From: Candidatus Poribacteria bacterium
GTDB lineage: Bacteria > Poribacteria > WGA-4E > WGA-3G
DNA length: 58,501 bases
Direction of reading: 5' to 3'
NCBI GenBank assembly: GCA_022822085.1
Contig: JAJECK010000147.1
Coordinates: 1-58,501, forward strand
The notes below the pieces were generated by a model. The model made no database searches and had not been told where the DNA came from. It saw nothing but the letters and a program-made list of their open reading frames with translations. Of this stretch, positions 18,273 to 26,867 are shown piece by piece. Both the position numbers and the translations under genes were made by a program. Numbering within the stretch: position 1 is the first letter of the stretch; every line of letters starts with the position of its first letter.

Positions 18273-19298
18273 CTATTCCCAACGAGCATCTTCGGTGAGT
18301 TTATGGAGTATCTGTAGCTGCCTTGGGTCTGATATGACAAATAGCGCGTCTCCTGCTTCAATTTGCAAATCTCCCGATGGGTTATAGATATATGTACCAT
18401 CTTTACTGCGTATAGCGATGACGACTAATCCTGTCTCTTCTTTGATTTCTGCTTCTTCAATGGTAATCCCATCTAATTTAGAGTCTGGTTGGATGATTGA
18501 TTCTGCGAATCGCGTCGTTTGCCTGCTTACCTGCATCTTCGCGAAAAAATCAATCAGATGTGGTTCAAGTATACCGGAAGCGAGCCGAATTCCCCCGATA
18601 TGGTCTGGCAAAACGACTTCATCTGCGCCAGCCGTCATCATTTTCTCAGGAGAATTATTTTCAACTGCCTTGGAAACAACTCGCAAACTGGGATTGAGTT
18701 TTTTGGCAGAGATAACAGCAAACAGATTATCTTGATCTCGGCTGAGACATGCGACGAGTCCTTTCGCCCGTTCAACACCTGCTCGGCTGAGAATTTCATC
18801 GTCAGTGGCATCACCGTGCACGTATAGAAAATCGTGTGTTTCCGCAAGGTGTTCGAGACGTTCCTCATCCATTTCAATACAAACAAAACTTGCATCCGCC
18901 TTTTCCATTTCTTCGAGCACATGCACACCGGTGTCGCCGATTCCGCAGATAATATAATGGTTTGATAATTTTTCTACAGTTCTTATCATTTTTCTATGTT
19001 TAAAAAAACTTACTAATTGTCCTTCAATAAGGAAGGCAGTTGTAATGGTAATGCAATAGACGAACATTCCAAAACCACCGATAATTAGAAATAGTGTAAA
19101 AATGCGTCCAGCATTACTTACTTGCATATCGTCATAACCCACTCCTGTTACCGTTATTACGGTCATCCAAATTGCGTCAAGTAGATTCCACTCGCCATGT
19201 GGATTGCTCTTTTCCAACAATGAGTACCCGACCGTTCCAATAATTAACAGGCTTAATAATAGTGAGAAAGCGATAAATATCCTGCGTTGATAACTCAT
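18273..19298 (-). CDS. Potassium channel-like protein with RCK (TrkA-N/TrkA-C) domains
   Basis: Of 341 residues, TM1 is at about 7-28, a pore helix and filter at about 40-57 and TM2 at about 66-92. An RCK nucleotide-binding domain follows (HYIICGIGDTGVHVLEEME, then D/E of VCIEMDEERL, VHGDATDDEIL) and a TrkA-C domain from about 260. This is the architecture of MthK/Kch-type gated K+ channels. The filter reads TGVGYDD instead of the usual TTVGYGD, so ion selectivity may differ. It is preceded by a 132-bp MITE-like element downstream and a DUF1844 gene upstream. Confidence 0.9.
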   Translation of the reverse strand: MSYQRRIFIAFSLLLSLLIIGTVGYSLLEKSNPHGEWNLLDAIWMTVITVTGVGYDDMQVSNAGRIFTLFLIIGGFGMFVYCITITTAFLIEGQLVSFFKHRKMIRTVEKLSNHYIICGIGDTGVHVLEEMEKADASFVCIEMDEERLEHLAETHDFLYVHGDATDDEILSRAGVERAKGLVACLSRDQDNLFAVISAKKLNPSLRVVSKAVENNSPEKMMTAGADEVVLPDHIGGIRLASGILEPHLIDFFAKMQVSRQTTRFAESIIQPDSKLDGITIEEAEIKEETGLVVIAIRSKDGTYIYNPSGDLQIEAGDALFVISDPRQLQILHKLTEDARWE

Positions 19299-19372
19299 TG
19301 TCCTCCGTTGTAATATAACCTGTGTCGTAGATTATACAAGGCTTCGGTTTAAGGTCGGATGGAACCGATTGA

Positions 19373-19774
19373 TCAGGAATTACTGGTTACTTCTTCGTTG
19401 TGTGTTTGCGCTGTTTCGGTTTGATTGGCATCCTCGTTCTGTGTATCCTGTTCAGGTGGGTCTTCTGTTTCTTCCCGTTCTGATGTGTCCTTTTGGGCAG
19501 CTACTGCCCGGACATACCCCATCCGCAATTCATAGAGAGAATTTGTCAAAAAATTGGATTCAGGGGCAGTCAAGTTGCCTTTTGTTTTTTCTTGAAGCAT
19601 CTCAACTGTATCAATCATCCGTTTTGCCAATCCGAGGTTGATAATCACATCATCGGTTTCTGGGTCTTTAAATCCGTGCAGGTAGAGATGTGCAGTGGTA
19701 ATTAAGTCCGTAATAAAAGCGATAAAATCAATAGGTGGTAGTTGAACTTCTTCCTGATTTGTGTTTTCTTCCAT
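19373..19774 (-). CDS. DUF1844 family protein
   Basis: The central 80 residues match the DUF1844 pattern: an N-terminal helix with DFIAFITDLITTAHLYLHG, then DPETDD, LAKRMIDTVEMLQEKTKGNL and LTNSLYELRMGYV. The C-terminal 40 residues are acidic and disordered (Glu/Thr/Gln-rich). Function is unknown; members are common in Deltaproteobacteria, Planctomycetes and relatives. Confidence 0.85.
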   Translation of the reverse strand: MEENTNQEEVQLPPIDFIAFITDLITTAHLYLHGFKDPETDDVIINLGLAKRMIDTVEMLQEKTKGNLTAPESNFLTNSLYELRMGYVRAVAAQKDTSEREETEDPPEQDTQNEDANQTETAQTHNEEVTSNS

Positions 19775-19852
19775 TTAACCCTCCTAATCATACACAGGTA
19801 TTCCAATCAAGTCGGTATCGGTGGTTGTGGATTTTTCTGTGTTTCAACAGAA

Positions 19853-20221
19853 TTATTCGTCAAAGATTATGATTTGTGCCAGTAGACTTCCCGCTTGATT
19901 GTTATTGTTAGGATTTTCGTTCATAGCAAGGAAAATAACACCGTCTGCGGGGGCAGGATTATCATAGCGTGACCCGACTGCAAAGACGGTGCTCCCAATT
20001 CTCGCGATGAGGGAACCGATATTGGTACCGGGTAGGAGATAACCATTTCCAGCGGGTGTTTTAGGGACACCGTCTGCCCCACACCAACCCGTTCTATTTT
20101 GCAAATCAGGGGACCACGCACCGTCAGCATCAATTACAAGCCGTTGCCCCTTTTTTACATTTACATAACTTTCCTGCCAAACTGGACTCGGACGCGCTGT
20201 CCGAATAACCGTTAATGCCAT
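19853..20221 (-). CDS. PA-IL (LecA)-like galactose-binding fold protein
   Basis: The 122 residues resemble the Pseudomonas PA-IL lectin-like jelly roll: VWQESYVNVKKGQRLVIDAD, GAWSPDL, GTNIGSLIARIG, FAVGSRYDNPAPADGVIFLA, MNENPNNNNQAGSLLAQI. The Asn-rich loop near residues 102-107 corresponds to the Ca/sugar site of LecA-type folds, though which ligands remain is not clear. No signal peptide, so it is cytoplasmic or exported by another route. It lies between the cyclophilin genes and DUF1844. Confidence 0.7.
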   Translation of the reverse strand: MALTVIRTARPSPVWQESYVNVKKGQRLVIDADGAWSPDLQNRTGWCGADGVPKTPAGNGYLLPGTNIGSLIARIGSTVFAVGSRYDNPAPADGVIFLAMNENPNNNNQAGSLLAQIIIFDE

Positions 20222-20249
20222 TAATATTTCCTTTCAAACAGTGGGATCA

Positions 20250-20275
20250 GGCGGTCTATATGAGTGTAGACCGCC
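20250..20275. terminator. Intercistronic hairpin, 9-bp stem
   Basis: GGCGGTCTA (20250-20258) pairs with TAGACCGCC (20267-20275). It lies between the end of the cyclophilin-like gene (20282) and the start of the PA-IL-like gene. A clear T tract is lacking, so it may be an attenuator or RNA-stability element as well as a terminator. Confidence 0.5.
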
Positions 20276-20281
20276 ATTGTT

Positions 20282-20914
20282 CTATTCTGTGTTGCGTTCA
20301 CGAATTGTGATATTTACTATCTTATCATTTTTTGCGATACTGTCTAATACCTCTAAACCTTTGGTTACTTTTCCAAGCGTAGTGTAATCTTCATCTAATG
20401 CAATAGCATCCTTACAGATGAAGAATTCATCTCCATCGGAAACACTGGCCCCCGGTTCTTTTGCCATTAATACAGTGCCTTTTACAAGAGGATGATCACT
20501 CTTTTCAATGGGTAGCGTGTCAGCTATAATACTTGACCCAGCTTGGATAAAAAGTTCATCCACCTCATGAAATTTTTCACTACTATAATACCCTAAACTC
20601 GCGTTTAAGATGAAATTTTTGGAAGTTTTTGGCGCATCGTTTGCATAAAATTCAAACTCAATATTACCTTTAGCCGTTTCAATGACAGCGATTGCGTTTG
20701 CAGGATCTATAACCGGTTTAGCTTCTGCTTTTGGTTCCGGTTTCTCAGTCTCTTGAACAGGTTTGATAACCGTTTGTTCATTCTCAGATTGCTCTGTGCT
20801 GGGTTCGGCTGCCTTTTTGTCCTGCTGTGAACAACCAGATAGAATGATAACAGATAAACAAGTAATAAGTACGAGTGCGATCGGAAATTGGTTAACTCTC
20901 TTTTGCTTTAACAT
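20282..20914 (-). CDS. Cyclophilin-like lipoprotein, catalytic Arg missing
   Basis: The lipoprotein signal ends at lipobox LSGC (Cys 28) and a Glu/Pro/Lys-rich linker runs to residue 70. The C-terminal domain is cyclophilin-like: IETAKGNIEFEFYANDAPKT, SEKFHEVDELFIQAG, GTVLMAKEP, DYTTLGKVTKGLEVLD. Active enzymes have FHRV; here it is FHEV, so the catalytic Arg is replaced by Glu and prolyl isomerase activity is doubtful. The gene overlaps the upstream, intact cyclophilin gene by 23 bases, indicating tight translational coupling and a divergent duplicate. Confidence 0.85.
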   Translation of the reverse strand: MLKQKRVNQFPIALVLITCLSVIILSGCSQQDKKAAEPSTEQSENEQTVIKPVQETEKPEPKAEAKPVIDPANAIAVIETAKGNIEFEFYANDAPKTSKNFILNASLGYYSSEKFHEVDELFIQAGSSIIADTLPIEKSDHPLVKGTVLMAKEPGASVSDGDEFFICKDAIALDEDYTTLGKVTKGLEVLDSIAKNDKIVNITIRERNTE

Positions 20915-21455
20915 ATTTTGACTTAGCCTCCAATCGTATTGTTTTCATGACATCGCCGACAACTAAAGTATCAACGATTTCCATACCTTGAATAACACCA
21001 CCGAATGTGGTATAACTACCGTCAAGGTGAGGTTGTGGGCTCAAACAGATGTAAAACTGGCTACCCGATGAATCGGGAATATCTGCCCGTGCCATTGCTA
21101 CGGTGCCTCTAACATGTTTGCGCTGGTTAGGATTCGTGTATTCGTCCACAATAGTCCACCCAGGTCCACCATAACCCGTTCCTTTCGGACAGCCTCCTTG
21201 AACGATATTCAATCCTGGGGTTTTCTCTATTCTATGAAATGTTATTCCATCGTAAAATTTTTGGTTAATCAACTTTTTGAAGTTTTCTACCGCTACGGGG
21301 GCAGACTCGGGGTAAAACTCAATTACGAATGTGCCTTTATTCGTTTTTACAACAGCCACTTCCTCTTTTGACTTTTTGCCAAAAGGCAGGATAGCACACC
21401 CCGTAATGATTTGTAACACAGTAATTATTGTTATATAATAAACTAATCTCTTCAT
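20892..21455 (-). CDS. Cyclophilin-type peptidyl-prolyl isomerase, lipoprotein
   Basis: The 187-residue protein has lipobox ITGC (Cys 20) and a full cyclophilin domain: VVKTNKGTFVIEFYPESAP, GITFHRIEKTPGLNIVQGG with catalytic Arg present, RGTVAMARADIPDSSGSQFY and YTTFGGVIQGMEIVD. It catalyses cis-trans isomerisation of Xaa-Pro bonds, probably on the periplasmic face of a membrane. It lies upstream of a degenerate paralog with which it overlaps. Confidence 0.92.
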   Translation of the reverse strand: MKRLVYYITIITVLQIITGCAILPFGKKSKEEVAVVKTNKGTFVIEFYPESAPVAVENFKKLINQKFYDGITFHRIEKTPGLNIVQGGCPKGTGYGGPGWTIVDEYTNPNQRKHVRGTVAMARADIPDSSGSQFYICLSPQPHLDGSYTTFGGVIQGMEIVDTLVVGDVMKTIRLEAKSKYVKAKES

Positions 21456-21474
21456 TACTAACCTTTTGTGTGAA

Positions 21475-22248
21475 TTATCTTGATTTGATGCGTGCCCATG
21501 TTGTTGTTAATTTATCTTGAGGTAGAACATCTGCAGTCTGTGGGTTCTCCATATCTGCTTTGAGTTCATCTTGGGTTAACGCATAGTTGTACATCTTTAT
21601 TTCATCAAGGGCACCGTTGACAAAACGTTGCGTTCCGCCACGTGACCCGATAAAAACTGGATCATCATTCGGAATTAGTTTTCCTTTGCATTCAGATTCC
21701 TTACTAATCTCCCCATCAATATACAACTTAATTGTTGTCCCGTCCCATGTGCCTGCCATAAAATGCCAAGTATCATCTTGTATATTTCCACCTATATTCT
21801 CATCATCACAATTGTCTGGCAAATCAAAGAATTGGAGGATAGACCCATTTCGGTAGTATGGTGCAAGTGTATACAAACCCGCCTTCCAAGTAGTGCCTTT
21901 TTCAACACCTGTTTGCTCAGCACCGGCTGCTCGGAGTTTTGCCCACATTTCAATTGTTATACCATCAACAATATCAAGACTATTATCGTCAGGAATTTCT
22001 CCCCAAGATTTTCCATCAAGATCAATTGCCATTCCAAACTTCCCATCAACTAATTTAACATTTCCATTAAAGGTAGCATCATTACCGAATTCGGATAAGT
22101 CTTCAGCAACGTCTCCTTTTAACTCATCAAAAGTGAGGTGTAGGACGAGTTCCTCCGCAGAATGGACATTCGTTGAAAGAAAAACAATCATTAGAACCAA
22201 CCCAACAATTTTAGTTATATCACTAAAGTTTTTTACTAAGTATTTCAT
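21475..22248 (-). CDS. Secreted LamG/concanavalin-like protein with C-terminal WGxLK-type tag
   Basis: I chose ATG 22248 because AGAGGAATGAA precedes it and a signal peptide (VGLVLMIVFLSTNVHSA) follows; a frame to 22395 lacks this logic. Residues about 30-225 form a LamG-like jelly roll: LVLHLTFDELKGDVAEDLS, DGITIEMWAKL, WHFMAGTWDGTTIKLYIDG, GALDEIKMYNYALTQDE. LamG folds bind carbohydrate or other surface ligands. It ends KLTTTWARIKSR, the shared C-terminal motif. It is the first gene of a minus-strand run down to 19853 or further. Confidence 0.9.
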   Translation of the reverse strand: MKYLVKNFSDITKIVGLVLMIVFLSTNVHSAEELVLHLTFDELKGDVAEDLSEFGNDATFNGNVKLVDGKFGMAIDLDGKSWGEIPDDNSLDIVDGITIEMWAKLRAAGAEQTGVEKGTTWKAGLYTLAPYYRNGSILQFFDLPDNCDDENIGGNIQDDTWHFMAGTWDGTTIKLYIDGEISKESECKGKLIPNDDPVFIGSRGGTQRFVNGALDEIKMYNYALTQDELKADMENPQTADVLPQDKLTTTWARIKSR

Positions 22249-22398
22249 TTCATTCCTCTTTCTGTATGTTAAGCAATTACTATCCAAAATAAACTGGTGA
22301 GATACCGAACAATTCAATATCAATCTTATACAATTAAGAATACCAAACGGTAGAGAAAAAGTCAAGGATTTTCTCAAGTGCTCCACATCATTCAATAT

Positions 22399-22427
22399 TT
22401 GACTTTAATAAATAGAGTTTGTATAAT
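22399..22427 (+). promoter_or_regulatory. Sigma70-type promoter before AAA ATPase
   Basis: TTGACT (22399-22404), a 17-base spacer, then a perfect TATAAT (22422-22427). Transcription would begin near 22434, about 32 bases before the GTG start at 22466. Confidence 0.75.
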
Positions 22428-22465
22428 GATAGTACGCCATTTACATAAAAATTTCGGAGCAAAAT

Positions 22466-23581
22466 GTGAGATGTTTTGGGACATTCGGTCCCGTCTATCC
22501 AGATATAAACTATATCGTTTCCCGTAGTGAGGAACTTGCAGATTACATCAATCGCGTGCAACAGGGACGTTATGTTGTTCTGTTTGCACCACGACAGACA
22601 GGAAAAACCACCTTTTTCCGCAACGCGCTTGATGTACTTGAAGCAGATTCTGACTTATATCTACCAATCCATCTTAATTTTGAAGGGTATGTAGATACTG
22701 ATGCGGATACATTTTATCCTTCTTTATGCCGAGAAATATGTAGCCATATTACAGACACACTGCAGAAACGCAAGAAGAATCCATCTGATGAATTGTTACA
22801 TTTTATGGAAAATGCACGGGTTATAAATTCTGTTTCAATGCGTGAGTTCTTTGAGAATTTAGGTGCTTTACTTCAAAATCAACGGTTTACCATTATCATA
22901 GACGAATTCGATGGGATTCCTTCTGATGCACTTCGTGGATTTCTACACACCCTCCGTCAAATATATCTATCAAATATAAGAATTAAATGTCCATATAGTG
23001 TTGGTATTGTCGGAGTAAAAAACATCATACAGCTCAATTATGATCGGTCTATCTCACCATTTAATATACAAGATGAGTTTAAGTTATTTAATTTTACACT
23101 TGCCCAAGTAGACGAACTCTATTCACAATACACAGAAGAAACTGGACAAATCTTAATTCCAGATGTTATTAACGCAATTCACAAACAGACTGCCGGACAA
23201 CCTTTTCTCGTCAACAGATTCGGGCAAATCCTCACTGATGAACTTGAAATTCCGAAATCCGAGACTATTCAGATGCATCACTTCAATAAAGCACATAAAC
23301 AAATTCTCAAAGAACGGAACACCAATATCTCACACCTCATAACCAATATCCGTAGAGATCCAAGATTTGAAAAACTACTGATGCGTATTACATTTTATGA
23401 GGGACGAAGACGTTTTAATCTTGACGATGAGATAATCAGTGAACTTGCGACTTACGGAATTATCAAAGAAGATGAATTGGGAATGTGTCAAATCCATAAT
23501 CCAATCTATCTTCAACGTATTTTACAGTTATTACAACCATCAATTAAAGGACATAAGGAGCAGCAGAGTCATTTTAAATAA
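22466..23581 (+). CDS. AAA-like ATPase (AAA_35-type)
   Basis: The start is GTG 22466 with GGAG seven bases upstream; the overlapping ATG at 22464 is immediately followed by TGA. The 371 residues carry Walker A FAPRQTGKTTF (near residue 38) and Walker B FTIIIDEFDGIP (near 137), with a helical lid and winged-helix-like end (LATYGIIKEDELGMCQIHNP). The family is of the Orc1/STAND-related AAA-like domain type often seen in cyanobacteria and Poribacteria; role unknown. It is monocistronic with its own strong promoter and is followed by palindromic repeats. Confidence 0.84.
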   Translation: MRCFGTFGPVYPDINYIVSRSEELADYINRVQQGRYVVLFAPRQTGKTTFFRNALDVLEADSDLYLPIHLNFEGYVDTDADTFYPSLCREICSHITDTLQKRKKNPSDELLHFMENARVINSVSMREFFENLGALLQNQRFTIIIDEFDGIPSDALRGFLHTLRQIYLSNIRIKCPYSVGIVGVKNIIQLNYDRSISPFNIQDEFKLFNFTLAQVDELYSQYTEETGQILIPDVINAIHKQTAGQPFLVNRFGQILTDELEIPKSETIQMHHFNKAHKQILKERNTNISHLITNIRRDPRFEKLLMRITFYEGRRRFNLDDEIISELATYGIIKEDELGMCQIHNPIYLQRILQLLQPSIKGHKEQQSHFK

Positions 23582-23674
23582 TGTTTGATTTTAGCGAATT
23601 ATCCAGTCCAAAAGTTGCAACTGCTTCTCTTGATTAGGAACATCTATTAATAGTGCTTTGTCCATCCAAATATT

Positions 23675-23831
23675 GTAGGTCGGGTAGAGCGTTGGCGGAA
23701 ACCCCCAAATTTTTTAGGTCGGGTAGAGCGTGAGCGAAACCCGACACTGTTTGTCTATAAGCACATCCGTGTCGGGTTTCGCTCACGCTCTACCCGACCT
23801 ACAAACTAAACGGGCGGGAGACCCCGCCCGG
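23675..23831. repeat. Cluster of REP-like palindromes, GTAGGTCGGGT family
   Basis: A truncated arm (23675-23692) is followed by a perfect 33-base inverted repeat, 23715-23747 against 23769-23801, with a 21-base loop. A GC hairpin, GGGCGGG/CCCGCCC, follows at about 23812-23830. The cluster fills most of the 359-base gap between the AAA and FGE-sialidase genes. Confidence 0.9.
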
Positions 23832-23940
23832 ACAAGTGATTTATGAGATACGCTCTACTATCTTATTTTTGTGTTGTAGACACATCTTTTGAAATGTACT
23901 AATTAGCAAAAAGGAACAATTTTACAATAAAAAGTATATT

Positions 23941-25971
23941 ATGATTAAACATATCACTACAGAAAAGTCTTTTACAAACTCAATCGGGATGCAGTTCGTA
24001 AGAATAGAACCTGGTACCTTTATGATGGGTTCTGCAAACGCAAATCTTTCAGATGAAATAACAGCAGGTAAAGAATATCTGAAAGACGGTGATTGGGACG
24101 AACAACCTGTACATCAGGTAAGTCTCAGCACTCCCTTTCACATCGGTATCTATCAGGTGACGAATGCACAGTACGAAGAATTCGATCCTGACCATCGCGA
24201 ACAACGGGGAAAAATCGGTTTCTCACAGGACGATGATGAGGCGGTTGTTTTTGTTGATTGGCACGAGGCGACACGTTTTTGCGAATGGCTCTCTGAAAAG
24301 GAAGGCCTCCCGTATCGTTTGCCGACCGAAGCGGAATGGGAATATGCATGCCGTGCAGGAACAACTACACATTACCACACAGGTGATACTTTACCGGGTG
24401 AGTTTCAGAAAAACGTAGGAGAGAGTTGGTATCCGGATGAGGGACGCAGTCGTGGTGCTGAGGAAATTGTGCCTTTACACGTTGGCAAAACACCACCGAA
24501 TGCATGGGGTTTATACGACATGCATGGGAACGTTGAGGAGTGGTGCCAAGACTGGTACGGTCCCTATGAAGCGCATCCACAGACTGATCCGTGTGGACGT
24601 GAATCAGGTTTGTATCGTGTTACGCGGGGTGGTAGCCACTCAACTTTACTTTGTTATCTGCGTTCAGCAAATAGACTGGGAGCTGTGCCTGAAGATAAAC
24701 ATTGGTACATCGGTTTCCGAGTTGTTTGTGGGGAGATACCTGAAAAACCAGAGATATTGCCAGTAACAAAGGTTGCTTTATGGGAACGCGATGTCAAACA
24801 GGTTGCAGCACAGCAGAGCGTGGCTACTGCTGTCCCTTATTTTGCTGAACCAATCCCATTTGTCCGTATCCCCGATGGTTCTAACGGCCCGCTCTTTTCA
24901 AAACATAACCATGTTCCTGCGATAGTAGAATGCCCGAACGGAGATATGTTTGCTGCGTGGTATTCGTGTGTAACAGAACGTGGAAGGGAATTGACAGTCG
25001 CTGCAAGTCGGTTGCGTTTGGGGGAATCGGAATGGGATGTGGCTGAACCGTTTTGGGGTCCTCCTGATCGCAACAACCACGCAACCTCACTCTGGTGCAA
25101 TGAAGATGGCAGGATTTATCACTTCAACGGACTATCAGCAGCTGCAACGTGGGGACCTTTAGCATTAGTATTACGGCATTCAGATGACAATGGAGCGACC
25201 TGGTCAAAACCCCGGTTGATCTCACCTGAACATCGTCTACGGCACATGCCTATTGCATCGGTTTTCCGAAGACAGGACGGTTCAATCCTCTTTGCTTGTG
25301 ATGCTGTGAGCGGCGGAAACGGCGGCACAGTCGTTTGGATAAGCGAGGATGATGGAGAGACGTGGGACGAGCCTGGTGCGGGTCAACCTATCCCCGAATT
25401 TGCAGCGGGTAATAGTGGTGGATGGATTGCCGGTATTCACGGGGCTGTTGTGGAGTTATCTGATGGTCGGTTGATGGGTTTTGGTCGGGGTGATACCATT
25501 GATGGACGCATGCCGAAAAGTATATCTGACGATGGTGGGAAAACATGGCATTACAGTGCAAGTCCGTTTCCACCTGTTTCTGGTGGGCAACGGTGTGTCC
25601 TTTTACGACTTCAGGAAGGTCCGATTTTTCTCGCTTCCTTTACAGGAAGCCGTAAAACCCCCGAAACAATGCCTATCGTAGACGCATCTGGGAATGAACG
25701 TCCCGTAACCGGTCTATTTGGTGCGCTTTCATACAATGATGGTGAAACGTGGACAAACATTAGACTGATTTCAGATGATGGTACTGATAGAGAAATAGAA
25801 ACAATGGATGGACGCCCGTTCGTCATGGGATTGAACAGCGCAGAACCGGGTGGGTATCTCGCTGTGACACAAGGAGAGAACGGTATCATTCATCTCATTA
25901 GCAGTAAACAGCACTATCGTTTTAACTATGCCTGGTTGAAAGAACAACCACCATCGGAAGTGAGGAAATAG
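23941..25971 (+). CDS. FGE-like domain fused to BNR-repeat sialidase-like domain
   Basis: Residues about 10-265 are an FGE-sulfatase (SUMF1) domain: MQFVRIEPGTFMMGS, YRLPTEAEWEYACRAGT, NAWGLYDMHGNVEEWCQDWY, RGGSHSTLLCYLRSANR, GFRVVC. Residues about 300-670 are a six-bladed sialidase-like fold with Asp-box sequences SDDNGATW, SEDDGETW, SDDGGKTW and NDGETWTN, and KHNHVPAIVECPNGD near the start. The FGE part lacks the catalytic Cys pair (only one Cys in the GGS stretch), so it is probably a binding domain. No signal peptide. It is followed two bases later by a PhyH-type oxygenase gene. Confidence 0.9.
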   Translation: MIKHITTEKSFTNSIGMQFVRIEPGTFMMGSANANLSDEITAGKEYLKDGDWDEQPVHQVSLSTPFHIGIYQVTNAQYEEFDPDHREQRGKIGFSQDDDEAVVFVDWHEATRFCEWLSEKEGLPYRLPTEAEWEYACRAGTTTHYHTGDTLPGEFQKNVGESWYPDEGRSRGAEEIVPLHVGKTPPNAWGLYDMHGNVEEWCQDWYGPYEAHPQTDPCGRESGLYRVTRGGSHSTLLCYLRSANRLGAVPEDKHWYIGFRVVCGEIPEKPEILPVTKVALWERDVKQVAAQQSVATAVPYFAEPIPFVRIPDGSNGPLFSKHNHVPAIVECPNGDMFAAWYSCVTERGRELTVAASRLRLGESEWDVAEPFWGPPDRNNHATSLWCNEDGRIYHFNGLSAAATWGPLALVLRHSDDNGATWSKPRLISPEHRLRHMPIASVFRRQDGSILFACDAVSGGNGGTVVWISEDDGETWDEPGAGQPIPEFAAGNSGGWIAGIHGAVVELSDGRLMGFGRGDTIDGRMPKSISDDGGKTWHYSASPFPPVSGGQRCVLLRLQEGPIFLASFTGSRKTPETMPIVDASGNERPVTGLFGALSYNDGETWTNIRLISDDGTDREIETMDGRPFVMGLNSAEPGGYLAVTQGENGIIHLISSKQHYRFNYAWLKEQPPSEVRK

Positions 25972-25972
25972 T

Positions 25973-26863
25973 ATGAAACTACCTTTTTTACATCAAGAAG
26001 TAGATGTGAGTCCTGATTTGCGCGAGAGCAATGATATCCTTGACAAGCCAAGTGCGTTACAGAAACGGATTGCTGAAGATGGATATCTACTGATTCGCAA
26101 GTTGCATGATAACGAAACTGTACTATCGGCACGTCGTAAAATTCTTGAGAAATTGGCAGAAAAAGATATGCTCGCTTCTGGTACATCACTAATGGATGGT
26201 GTCTTCAATCCAAATTATTCTGAACCTACAACAACGGGTTCAATGGGAAATATAGAGTTGACACAACTACCGGAATTTAAAGCGGTTGTTGAAGGTGCGC
26301 CGATAATGAACTTTTTCAAGCATTTTCTCGGTGGTGAAGCGCGGACGTTTGATTTCAAGTGGTTACGCACTGCAGGTCCAGGTTCAGGTTCACCGATTCA
26401 TTACGATATTGTTTTTATGGGTCGAGGAACGCAAAACCTATATTCCTGTTGGACTCCTTTTGGAGATGTCTCATTGGATATGGGGCCCATCGTTTTCTGC
26501 ATCGGTTCAAACAGATTTGATAGAGTCCGTGAAACCTACGGACAGTCGGATGTGGATCGTGATCTGATACAAGGGCATTTTAGTGATAAGCCGCTTGAAG
26601 TCGTTGAAAAATTCGGGGGACACTGGGCAACAACAACGTTTTCAGCAGGGGATGTCATCATATTCAGCATGTTTCTGATGCATGCCTCCCTTGTCAACAC
26701 CTCCGATAAAATCCGTATCACAGCAGATACACGTTACCAACTTGCATCAGAAGCGATTGATGATCGATGGATTGGCGAAAAACCGAAGGGGCATTACGCT
26801 TGGAAGCAGAAGGACGCGGAAATTGAGTCTTTGGAAGAGTCAAGACGCAGGTGGGGAGTCTAA
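25973..26863 (+). CDS. Phytanoyl-CoA dioxygenase (PhyH) family protein
   Basis: Of 296 residues, the metal dyad lies in SPIHYDIVFMG (HxD, near residues 143-145) and the distal His in IIFSMFLMHASLVN, with the 2-oxoglutarate Arg in ITADTRYQ. MGPIVFCIGSNR is the usual mid-domain turn. It is a predicted Fe(II)/2-oxoglutarate oxygenase of unknown substrate. Its start is two bases after the sialidase fusion stop and the next gene begins four bases after its own stop, so it is the middle of a three-gene operon. Confidence 0.88.
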   Translation: MKLPFLHQEVDVSPDLRESNDILDKPSALQKRIAEDGYLLIRKLHDNETVLSARRKILEKLAEKDMLASGTSLMDGVFNPNYSEPTTTGSMGNIELTQLPEFKAVVEGAPIMNFFKHFLGGEARTFDFKWLRTAGPGSGSPIHYDIVFMGRGTQNLYSCWTPFGDVSLDMGPIVFCIGSNRFDRVRETYGQSDVDRDLIQGHFSDKPLEVVEKFGGHWATTTFSAGDVIIFSMFLMHASLVNTSDKIRITADTRYQLASEAIDDRWIGEKPKGHYAWKQKDAEIESLEESRRRWGV

Positions 26864-26867
26864 TTTT

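Noticed and set aside
24125-25889. Several minus-strand frames opposite the FGE-sialidase gene
   Set aside because: They are shadows of the plus-strand gene, which has clear Asp-box and FGE motifs.
26682-26867. Upstream extension of the phospholipase D gene
   Set aside because: It overlaps the coding sequence of the preceding oxygenase and lacks a ribosome binding site; ATG 26868 fits better.
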